This document shows, one piece after another, positions 25,850-33,045 of a DNA stretch of 52,812 nt. Under the pieces are notes generated by a model. It was not told the DNA's origin. It ran no database searches and saw nothing but the letters and a program-made list of their open reading frames with translations. Made by a program: the position numbers and the translations under genes. The stretch covers positions 1 to 52,812 of the forward strand of contig CALADH010000095.1 in the NCBI GenBank assembly GCA_937890745.1, given 5' to 3'. Origin of the DNA: Scybalocola_A sp900557175 (lineage in GTDB: Bacteria > Bacillota > Clostridia > Lachnospirales > Lachnospiraceae). The number at the start of each line of letters is the position of its first letter. Within the stretch, counting starts at the first letter, position 1.

Positions 25850-27104
25850 GCGTCTCCTCCTCAAAGCTTATCCTTTTTACAGCAATTATCACAAATATTA
25901 TAATACATGATATCACAGACAACACCAAAATCCAAGCTACAGAAAACGAAACCGAAAGAATGCTGACGAGCACGGAAACTATCGGCACTGCCATCGTTGC
26001 CATACTGTTAAAAATACCGCCAATACGTGCCGTATATGCTTCATCCGTATTCACCATAAGGGCATTGCCGACCGCACCGCCGATAAACGATACCCCTCCG
26101 CACAACAATATGCCTCCCACAAAGAGTAATCCATACACAACGACTTTATCCTGCCTTAAAACCGGTGTCAAAGCTACAAGCGCATACCCGGTCAAAAGAA
26201 CAGCGCCGCCTGAAAGAACAGCTCCGCGCGTCTTGATGCGCTGCCCTGCCCACGGATATACAAAGCCGCCCACTAAACCACCGACAGACATTGCAATACT
26301 TAAAAAGCCAAGCGTCTCGCTGCCGCCGCCAAGCACCCCGACAACAAGGGGCGAAATCAGCGAATTCAACGGCGTAAACACAGCGTTGAGCGCAGCCCCC
26401 ATCAGACACAGATTCAAAATATAACGCTTATGTTTCATATAAGTAAAGCCGCTTTTAAAATCCTGCGCCAAAACAGCAAGCTTTATTGCTGCCGCTAATT
26501 TCTCCGGCTGTTTTGGCCGTATCCAGCCAATCAATACCGCCGAAACAAAAAAGGTTGCCGCATCCACAGCCATTGCTGCCTGTGCGCCGAGCGCCGCAAT
26601 CATAATGCCCGCAAGTCCGGCGCCGGCAAGCTGCATCACTGTACCCGCCGTACTGTTTAATGCACTTGCAAAACTGTAACATTCCATATCGACAATATGC
26701 GGTATAAAGGCAAAGCCTGTAGGCACACGCATGGCTTCCACTACAGACAGCGCCATCGTAAACGCCAGCATATGCCATGGGCTTAAATGACCGCTCATAT
26801 AAACGGCTGCAAAACAAAGCACAATACTGCCGCGGATCACATCCGAAGCAACCATCACTTTCTTTTTGTCAAGCCGCTCTGCCAAAGCGCCGAACACCGG
26901 CTGAAAAAATATCGTCGGCAGCCAGTTAAAACCGACCAAAATTGCCGACCATGCCGCACTGCCTGTCAGCTCGAAAATCAGCCACTGAAATGTCAGGGCA
27001 TCCACATTGTCGCCAAAGCGGTTAATCATATCTGCCGCCAAAAGCTTCATATACTGCTTCTGCTTCAACACACTTTTATATCCTTGCTTTTTTATTTTGT
27101 CCAT
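25824..27104 (-). CDS. MFS transporter
   Basis: This 426-residue major facilitator has about twelve membrane segments and the pattern FGALAERLDKKKVMVASDVIRGSIVL of drug-efflux-type MFS proteins (macrolide-efflux-like group). Direction and substrate cannot be read from sequence; export is the usual role. The ATG at 27104 is chosen because GAGGTGG stands just upstream; a GTG three codons earlier overlaps that site. Its end overlaps the ArsR-type regulator, so the two form one operon with the transporter first. Confidence 0.86.
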   Translation of the reverse strand: MDKIKKQGYKSVLKQKQYMKLLAADMINRFGDNVDALTFQWLIFELTGSAAWSAILVGFNWLPTIFFQPVFGALAERLDKKKVMVASDVIRGSIVLCFAAVYMSGHLSPWHMLAFTMALSVVEAMRVPTGFAFIPHIVDMECYSFASALNSTAGTVMQLAGAGLAGIMIAALGAQAAMAVDAATFFVSAVLIGWIRPKQPEKLAAAIKLAVLAQDFKSGFTYMKHKRYILNLCLMGAALNAVFTPLNSLISPLVVGVLGGGSETLGFLSIAMSVGGLVGGFVYPWAGQRIKTRGAVLSGGAVLLTGYALVALTPVLRQDKVVVYGLLFVGGILLCGGVSFIGGAVGNALMVNTDEAYTARIGGIFNSMATMAVPIVSVLVSILSVSFSVAWILVLSVISCIIIFVIIAVKRISFEEETHGEGECVA

Positions 27105-27146
27105 CGCAGCCACCTCATATATTAGATTATTATCTTTTATTTATGA

Positions 27147-27194
27147 TAGATATATATCTAATATATGTATAACATATCATTTGATTGATGTCAA
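27147..27194 (-). promoter_or_regulatory. MFS promoter with overlapping palindromic operator
   Basis: On the minus strand TTGACA (27194-27189) and TATACA (27171-27166) are separated by 17 bases. Just downstream, over the expected transcription start, lies the perfect 14-base palindrome TAGATATATATCTA (27147-27160). A second palindrome, CTAACATTATGTTAG, lies upstream at 27203-27217. The arrangement fits repression by the co-encoded ArsR-type protein, which is inferred. Confidence 0.65.
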
Positions 27195-27244
27195 CTATAT
27201 TTCTAACATTATGTTAGATGATTTTCTAATATAATATTTATATT

Positions 27245-27502
27245 CTAATTGCATTTCTCCTTCATGTACTTTTCTTTCGTCGCCATACCGCCGCGTATAT
27301 GGCGCTGTGACTTGTTAATATCCAAAATGACACGCGCCTGCCGCGCAAGCGCCGCATTGATCGTCGTGAGACGTTCAGTGATGTCTTTATGTACCGTGCT
27401 CTTACTTACCCCAAACTTTTTTGCCGCCTGCCGCACAGTCGCATGATTTTCAATAATATACCTCGCCAACCCCGTCGCCCGTTCTTCAATATAATCTTTC
27501 AA
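27245..27502 (-). CDS. spoIIID: Sporulation transcription factor SpoIIID
   Basis: SpoIIID is a small DNA-binding protein of the mother cell that activates and represses sigma-E genes. The protein matches the family throughout (DYIEERATGLARYI, VRQAAKKFGVSKSTVHKDITERL, RHIRGGMATKEKY). I place the start at TTG 27502 (85 residues) because GGGGGA lies seven bases upstream and the sequence then matches the Bacillus N-terminus; an ATG seven codons earlier has no binding site and lies in a hairpin. The ribosome binding site itself is in the 3' arm of that hairpin, and a sigma-E-like promoter is nested there. Confidence 0.93.
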   Translation of the reverse strand: MKDYIEERATGLARYIIENHATVRQAAKKFGVSKSTVHKDITERLTTINAALARQARVILDINKSQRHIRGGMATKEKYMKEKCN

Positions 27503-27509
27503 GGAAAAA

Positions 27510-27560
27510 TCCCCCGAACACATTGTTTTTACAATGTATGCGGGGGAAATAACGATTATG
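27510..27560 (-). promoter_or_regulatory. Sigma-E-like promoter nested in an SD-sequestering hairpin of spoIIID
   Basis: On the minus strand CATAAT (27560-27555) and CATACATT (27540-27533) are separated by 14 bases, close to the sigma-E pattern. The -10 sits in the 5' arm of a hairpin (27547-27510) made of CCCCCG/CGGGGG and ACATTGT/ACAATGT with an AAAA loop and only one real mismatch. The 3' arm contains the spoIIID Shine-Dalgarno and is followed by TTTTT. The predicted start (about 27526) is at the loop border, so the sigma-E transcript would lack the 5' arm. Confidence 0.72.
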
Positions 27561-27669
27561 TTAGAGCATTTCCTGCCGAGATAATATCCTATTCTTGTAT
27601 ACTTTCTTGAATCATTTTTCTCTCCCCTTTAAAGCCACGGCATTCAATGCAGCCCATTCACGCTCCATC

Positions 27670-28710
27670 TCAACACTTCACTGCAATTTTTATCACATTT
27701 TCTTTTCTGTTTTCAAAAATATCATAGGCTTTTTCAATATCTTTCAATTCGAAAGTATGCGTAATTAAAGGGGTTGTGTCTATTTTTCCGGCTTCGATGA
27801 ATTTTAAAATTTCATCGCACCGGCATCCGTCCACGCCGCCTGTCTTAAACGTCAGATTTTTGCCGTACATCTGCGGCAGAGGTAATGTCTGATTTTCTTC
27901 GTAGAGTGCCACAATCGTCACAATAGCATTCGGACGGGCAATTTTCCATGCAAGCTCAAATGTATGACTGCCGCCTGCGGCTTCAAACACCCTGTCGGCG
28001 CCGCCGTGGGCACTGTGTGCTTTTACAAAAGTCTCCACATCAGTTTCGTTTGGATTTATCACAAGAATATCCTGATAATGCGCTTTAACAAAATCAATTC
28101 TTGCCGGATCTGTCTCACATAAAATAATTGTTTTCGGACATTTCAACATAACACAAAGCAGCGTACAAAGTCCTGTCGGGCCGCCGCCGATAATAACGAC
28201 CGTATCTTCATGGCCTATTTCAGAGATGTCGGCCGCCCAATAGCCTGTTGCAAGAATATCCCCGACAAAAAGCGCCTGTTCATCGGTGACTGTATCGGGA
28301 ATTTTATTCAGGCCCTGATTGGCATAAGGCACACGGACATATTCTGCCTGTCCGCCGTCAATTCTGCACCCGAGCGCCCAGCCTCCGTTTTCGTCCGTAC
28401 AATTATTGACAAAACCATTTTGGCAGAAAAAACACTCTCCGCAAAAAGTCTCCACATTCACTGTGACACGGTCGCCCGGCTTTACGTTCGTCACACTACT
28501 GCCAACCTCACAAACAACGCCAACCATCTCATGGCCGACTGTAATTCCCAAAACCGCCCTCGGCACTGCCCCATGCTTAATGTGAATGTCACTGGAGCAT
28601 ATGCTTGACAAACTCACCTTTACAATGGCATCCTGTGCGTCCAAAAGCTGCGGACGAGCCTTTTGTTCAAACTGAAATACACCTTTTGATTTATATGTGT
28701 ATGCTAACAT
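27670..28710 (-). CDS. Zinc-dependent alcohol dehydrogenase (MDR family), copy 1
   Basis: This 346-residue medium-chain dehydrogenase/reductase has the catalytic zinc ligands Cys in SSICSSDIH and His-Glu in VGHEMVG, the four structural-zinc cysteines in CGECFFCQNGFVNNC, and the NAD(P)-binding GGGPTG. The substrate is an unknown alcohol or polyol. It is about 92 percent identical by my alignment to the gene at 35836-36876. GGAGG lies eight bases before the ATG, which opens the sequence MLAYTYKS shared with the second copy. It follows the AraC-type regulator by 166 bases on the same strand and has its own promoter. Confidence 0.92.
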   Translation of the reverse strand: MLAYTYKSKGVFQFEQKARPQLLDAQDAIVKVSLSSICSSDIHIKHGAVPRAVLGITVGHEMVGVVCEVGSSVTNVKPGDRVTVNVETFCGECFFCQNGFVNNCTDENGGWALGCRIDGGQAEYVRVPYANQGLNKIPDTVTDEQALFVGDILATGYWAADISEIGHEDTVVIIGGGPTGLCTLLCVMLKCPKTIILCETDPARIDFVKAHYQDILVINPNETDVETFVKAHSAHGGADRVFEAAGGSHTFELAWKIARPNAIVTIVALYEENQTLPLPQMYGKNLTFKTGGVDGCRCDEILKFIEAGKIDTTPLITHTFELKDIEKAYDIFENRKENVIKIAVKC

Positions 28711-28747
28711 TATATTCGCCTCCAAATTTTCCTATTTTCTATGTCCT

Positions 28748-28776
28748 ATTTTAACGGATTTCCACCGCCCGTACAA
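28748..28776 (-). promoter_or_regulatory. Predicted promoter of dehydrogenase copy 1
   Basis: On the minus strand TTGTAC and TAAAAT are separated by 17 bases. The same -10 and downstream leader recur in front of copy 2. An inverted repeat ATTTTC-N4-GAAAAT lies upstream at 28813-28828 and could be an operator. Confidence 0.55.
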
Positions 28777-28876
28777 GAAGGAATGCCTCCCCATCCCCGC
28801 ACAATATTATATATTTTCAATCGAAAATCCTATGTATTGCCAAACCATCCGGTGCTATACTTCCCTCGTAGGAGAT

Positions 28877-29719
28877 TTACTTTTGCAAATAGGCGCGCCG
28901 GTAGATGCTGCGGTACAAAGACGGCGTCATCCCTGTGTGCCGTTTGAAAAAGTTCGAGAAATAAAAGGGACTGCCAAACCCAAGGCTGTCTGCGATGGCA
29001 GAGACAGACAGCTCCGTGGACGTCAGAAGATGTGCCGCTTTTTCTGCTCTTTTTTGAAGGATAAACTGTCCGGGCGGCATGCCCATACGCGCCTGAAACA
29101 GCTTTGTAAAATGGCTTGTGTGATAGCCGGAAGCCGCAGCCATTTCCTGTACAGTCACCTGCCTGTCAAGATGAGCTTCCACGTAGGAGATGGCAAGCGA
29201 CAGCGGAGAATCAAAACTTTCCGAAATCATAGATATACTGTCGGGCGGACAGCATTCCAGATAATAGCACAAAAGATTCAGGACAGCCTGCTTTCCTTTC
29301 AGTGCCGAAAGAATGTCCCCGCCGTCACAGGCGCGCATCATATCCTGAAAAAGCGTTTGCGCCTGCTGCACATTTTTTGCATCGACACATAGCGGAATAT
29401 CCAGCAGTTCGAATAAATCCGTCTGCTGGCATGTAATTTCAAAATGGCAAAAATATTTGCGGTACGGATTTTTATTATTCGTAAAAAAGCTCTGATTTGT
29501 ATTGGCCGGGAGCAAATACAGCTGCCCCGCCGCCGGGTGTATCGGACAGCCATTGACACAGATGGTTCCTTCACCCTGCATAATCAGGCCGATACTTGAA
29601 AACGGCGGAACTGAGCTGTCACATTTCCATGTCTCGTCGCAGACAAGCATATTTGCCCGCTCTAAGCTGACGGTTGCTTCCCTCAGACGGTTTTGAATCA
29701 TCAGATTTGTTTCTTTCAT
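28877..29719 (-). CDS. AraC-family transcriptional regulator
   Basis: The 280-residue protein has an N-terminal cupin-like sensor region (about residues 30-130, with GEGTICVNGCPIHPAAGQLYLLP) and a C-terminal double helix-turn-helix (about 180-275, with VTVQEMAAASGYHTSHFTKLFQARMGMPPGQFIL and ADSLGFGSPFYFSNFFKRHTGMTPSLYR). AGGAG precedes the ATG. It is divergent from the GH38-like glycosidase across only 51 bases, so it probably controls that gene and perhaps dehydrogenase copy 1 downstream. The inducer is likely a sugar, which is inferred. Confidence 0.9.
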   Translation of the reverse strand: MKETNLMIQNRLREATVSLERANMLVCDETWKCDSSVPPFSSIGLIMQGEGTICVNGCPIHPAAGQLYLLPANTNQSFFTNNKNPYRKYFCHFEITCQQTDLFELLDIPLCVDAKNVQQAQTLFQDMMRACDGGDILSALKGKQAVLNLLCYYLECCPPDSISMISESFDSPLSLAISYVEAHLDRQVTVQEMAAASGYHTSHFTKLFQARMGMPPGQFILQKRAEKAAHLLTSTELSVSAIADSLGFGSPFYFSNFFKRHTGMTPSLYRSIYRRAYLQK

Positions 29720-29770
29720 TTAACACACTCCTATTCACGAAATATTTTAACACAAGAAGGAGAATTTGCA

Positions 29771-32164
29771 ATGCAGCAGCATACAATTAAAGATGTCTAT
29801 CTCATACACCACTCCCACACAGACGTGGGCTATACGGATTTACAGGAACAGGTCATCTACAATCAGGCTCACAATATTAAAAGAGCCGTACAGCTGATTT
29901 CTGACGGGAAGAAAAACAGCACACCCGAAAAAGACCTTAAATGGAACTGTGAGACATGGTACTGCGTCGAGCAGTTTTTAAAAATGGCTTCGAAAGATGA
30001 AAAGGAAAGCTTTTGGAATTTAGTCCGCACCGGAAGTATCGGCCTGTCCGCAACTTATTTAAACAGCAATGATCTGACAGACTGCCGCTATTTAAACAAA
30101 AAAATCGCCGAAATGAAAGAATGCTGCCAAAATAACGGTGTTTCTTTAGAGACAGCGATGAACGCCGATATCAATGGTATTTCTCTCGGCGCAAGAGACG
30201 CTTTTATTGACAACGGCATTCATTTTTTATATACAAATATCCATACGCACCACGGTATGTATCCGCTGTATCAGAATCAGCAGCCTTATTTTTGGGAAAA
30301 CAATGCCGGAGAGCGCCTGCTTGTCTGGAGCGGTGAACACTATAATCTCGGCAATGCCCTCGGTATTGTATACAACAAAAACAGGAATTTTATGACAGAA
30401 AGCTATTTCGGCAAAAAAGAAGTGTGCACACCGCTTGAAAACCTGTATACAAACCTGGCAAATACAGTATGTGAATATGAAGAAAACGGCTATACCTACC
30501 CATTCCTCATTTCCAGCGTTTCCGGCGTATTCTCTGACAATGCGCCGATTAACCCACAGATTTCTTACACAATCGAAGAATTTAACCGCTGCTACGGCGA
30601 TGAGGTTAAAATTCATATGGCCACTTTAACAGAAATTTATGAGCTGATTCGCCCTTATGTGCAGGATATTCCTGTTTATCAAGGTGCGATGAATGACTGG
30701 TGGGGCAATGGCGTCGGCAGTACGCCGCACAGCGTCAAGCATTACAAAGAAGCTATGCGCCTTTCAAATATATGCGACCGTTTAGAAGAAAAAACAGGCG
30801 TCCACAACGAGGCGCTGACAAAAGCCTATGGCGATAATTCGCTCCTTTACTCAGAACACACATGGGGACATTCCGCGTCTATCACAAATCCATATGAGAC
30901 GATGGTGACAACACTGGATATACGAAACACAAGCTATGCTTCCAAAGCACATGAGGCTGCTGCCATGCGTAAAAATGAGCAATGCCATCTGCTCGGTGAT
31001 ATTCTCCGTTATTATAACCACTCAGGGAAGGTTAAAGCCGTTTCCACAAGCCGCGAAGCAAGAATATTCCCTGTAGAATTTTATGTGGAAACACTGAGTC
31101 TTCCAAACGTTAAAGTCACCGATACAGCGACCGGTGAAGTCATGAAGGTCCAGCTTTCCGCTCATCCGAGAGGCGTTCTCATAAGCTTTCTTGTCCATTT
31201 TGAACCGATGGAAGAAAAGATTTTTGCCTATGAAGAACAGCCGGCGCTGTCTGAAACATTATTTACCCGCACTGCATGGATAGGTGCAGAACGTGTGCGT
31301 GATATTATCAATACTTATGACGCTGAGAGCTATAAGCTTCCTTACAGCATAGAAAATGACTTCTTCAAAATAACATGGAAAATCGGTGAGGGCATCACTT
31401 CGTTCTTTAATAAAAAAGAACAGAGAGAACTTTGCATGGACGGCTTTGCAAAGTTTTTCACACCGGTCTATGAGCGTACTGAAATCCGCACTGATGTTTA
31501 CGAGGAACGGCGTCTCCTCGGCCGGAATATCCGCGGACTTCACGCACAGCAGTATCAGGGCAGATTAAATGATGTCAAGGTTCGTACACACGGTGCTGTA
31601 TTTACTGAAGTTGAACTTATTTTTGAACTGAAAGGCACATACCACAGCAGTATGATTTTAAAAATGTACCGCCATCTCCCAAAATTGGAATTTTCATTCC
31701 ACGTTGCAAAAACGCTCAATGAGGAAATTGAAAGTCTCTATCTTCCGCTTGCCTTAAATCTTCCGGAAGCAGAAGTTTACATACGCAACGGCGGCGTGAC
31801 AATGAAACCGGGCGTTGACCAGCTTCCGGGTTCAAATATGGAATACTATATTGCTGACGAGGGTATTGTTTACAGAACGGACAAACATGCCATTCTTATA
31901 AATACACTGGATACACCGCTGCTTTATATGGGCGAGCTTTGTGCACACCCGATTTTACTCTGCGACAACGAGGAAAAGAATAACCGCCGCCCTGTATACA
32001 GCTGGATTATGAACAACACATGGGAGACAAACTTCCAGCTTGACCTGTCCGGTTTCTACGAATTCCGCTACAGTTTGGAAATGCTGGATAAAGATGTGCT
32101 TGAAACAGATATGAACCGTCTTTTTGATAACGATATGGGCGTTGTCACTTTCATCTGCGAATAG
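29771..32164 (+). CDS. GH38-like glycoside hydrolase (putative alpha-mannosidase)
   Basis: The N-terminal domain carries the GH38-type metal-binding motif HSHTDVGYT (His14, His16, Asp18) and MNADINGISLG, in which Asp133 is the likely nucleophile. The remaining 797-residue chain is beta-rich, as in GH38 C-terminal domains. It is divergent in sequence from the 1030-residue GH38 at 45268-48360 and probably represents a different subgroup, so linkage specificity is unsure. There is no signal peptide, so it acts in the cytoplasm. The start is set by AAGGAG eight bases before the ATG. It is divergent from the AraC regulator and ends at a strong terminator. Confidence 0.8.
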   Translation: MQQHTIKDVYLIHHSHTDVGYTDLQEQVIYNQAHNIKRAVQLISDGKKNSTPEKDLKWNCETWYCVEQFLKMASKDEKESFWNLVRTGSIGLSATYLNSNDLTDCRYLNKKIAEMKECCQNNGVSLETAMNADINGISLGARDAFIDNGIHFLYTNIHTHHGMYPLYQNQQPYFWENNAGERLLVWSGEHYNLGNALGIVYNKNRNFMTESYFGKKEVCTPLENLYTNLANTVCEYEENGYTYPFLISSVSGVFSDNAPINPQISYTIEEFNRCYGDEVKIHMATLTEIYELIRPYVQDIPVYQGAMNDWWGNGVGSTPHSVKHYKEAMRLSNICDRLEEKTGVHNEALTKAYGDNSLLYSEHTWGHSASITNPYETMVTTLDIRNTSYASKAHEAAAMRKNEQCHLLGDILRYYNHSGKVKAVSTSREARIFPVEFYVETLSLPNVKVTDTATGEVMKVQLSAHPRGVLISFLVHFEPMEEKIFAYEEQPALSETLFTRTAWIGAERVRDIINTYDAESYKLPYSIENDFFKITWKIGEGITSFFNKKEQRELCMDGFAKFFTPVYERTEIRTDVYEERRLLGRNIRGLHAQQYQGRLNDVKVRTHGAVFTEVELIFELKGTYHSSMILKMYRHLPKLEFSFHVAKTLNEEIESLYLPLALNLPEAEVYIRNGGVTMKPGVDQLPGSNMEYYIADEGIVYRTDKHAILINTLDTPLLYMGELCAHPILLCDNEEKNNRRPVYSWIMNNTWETNFQLDLSGFYEFRYSLEMLDKDVLETDMNRLFDNDMGVVTFICE

Positions 32165-32196
32165 CCGTCAAAATTTTAGGCGTGCTAACAAAAACA

Positions 32197-32233
32197 GGCC
32201 GGGCTTTTGAGGTGTCCACTCAAAAGCCCGGCC
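32197..32233 (+). terminator. Terminator of the GH38-like gene
   Basis: A perfect 15-base-pair stem (arms GGCCGGGCTTTTGAG and complement) with a seven-base loop lies 32 bases after the stop codon. The tail ATTTCTT is only moderately T-rich. Confidence 0.8.
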
Positions 32234-32239
32234 ATTTCT

Positions 32240-32270
32240 TATGACACAGGAAATAGCTTCCTATGTCATA
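32240..32270. repeat. Palindromic intergenic element, copy A
   Basis: TATGACACAGGAA and TTCCTATGTCATA form a 13-pair stem with one mismatch and a five-base loop, flanked by AAAAAA on the right. A closely related perfect palindrome occurs at 40472-40512. It lies between the GH38-like gene and the HAD gene, which converge here. Confidence 0.7.
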
Positions 32271-32276
32271 AAAAAG

Positions 32277-33041
32277 CTAATATTCATTCACAATGTGCAT
32301 ACACATATTTAATATTTCTTCCGAAAACAACGCCTTGCCGCCGGCTTCAAATACAGATGATTTTAAAAGTCCATATGTTTCCTTAAAGCCTTTCGGAACA
32401 TATCCAATATCTGCCGCCAAAACCATGGAAATATCAAATGCACTGTCCCCTGCCGCAATCACCGTCTGAGGCTTTAATTTATTTCTCAGACGGGTAATCG
32501 CATTGCCTTTATTAAGCGCCTTTGGAACGACATATACCTTATCTCCGTTATTAAATACGTCGACCTGCCCACAATCCAGCTGTGCCGATAAATTGCAGAC
32601 AACACTTTCAGCTTCCGTACACTTTGTAAATAAAAATAACTGTTCAATATATCTTACTTCAAAATATCTGTGTGGCTCATTTTCCAGCAAAAGTGCCGCC
32701 TGCTGCATCACCGGCCGGCAATGATAAATAAGCTCTGACGACTTTCGGTACCAGCTTTCATCAGACCTGCCGTTTTCCAGCAATATCCCGCCATTGCATA
32801 CAAGAGCATATTTCGGCTGAGCAATACCCAAATTGATTCTTTCATACTGTTCTATGCTGCGCGTTGTCGTCGGCACGATCAGCATTCTCCGATTCAATGC
32901 ATTTAACAAATGGAAGGTTTTTTCTGATATAAAAGATATTTCCCGTCCACGGTATATTTCTACATTTCTTTTATGCGCACCGATATTATGTTTATATGAA
33001 TATATTAATGTATTATCTAAATCTGTATTAAATATAATCAT
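32277..33041 (-). CDS. HAD-superfamily phosphatase
   Basis: The 254-residue protein has HAD motif I as NTDLDNTL (nucleophile Asp), motif II TTTR, a Lys in KALNKGNAI, and motif IV GDSAFDISM. The IIB-type cap region resembles sugar-phosphate phosphatases of the Cof/sucrose-phosphatase group. The substrate is unknown. The ATG at 33041 lies four bases after the calcium ATPase stop with only a weak A-rich binding site (AAAAAG), so translation is probably coupled to the ATPase. Confidence 0.8.
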   Translation of the reverse strand: MIIFNTDLDNTLIYSYKHNIGAHKRNVEIYRGREISFISEKTFHLLNALNRRMLIVPTTTRSIEQYERINLGIAQPKYALVCNGGILLENGRSDESWYRKSSELIYHCRPVMQQAALLLENEPHRYFEVRYIEQLFLFTKCTEAESVVCNLSAQLDCGQVDVFNNGDKVYVVPKALNKGNAITRLRNKLKPQTVIAAGDSAFDISMVLAADIGYVPKGFKETYGLLKSSVFEAGGKALFSEEILNMCMHIVNEY

Positions 33042-33045
33042 CTTT

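Noticed and set aside
28697..29392. A 231-codon plus-strand open frame over the AraC regulator
   Set aside because: It lies antisense to a well-supported AraC gene, has no ribosome binding site at its start and encodes no recognisable domain.
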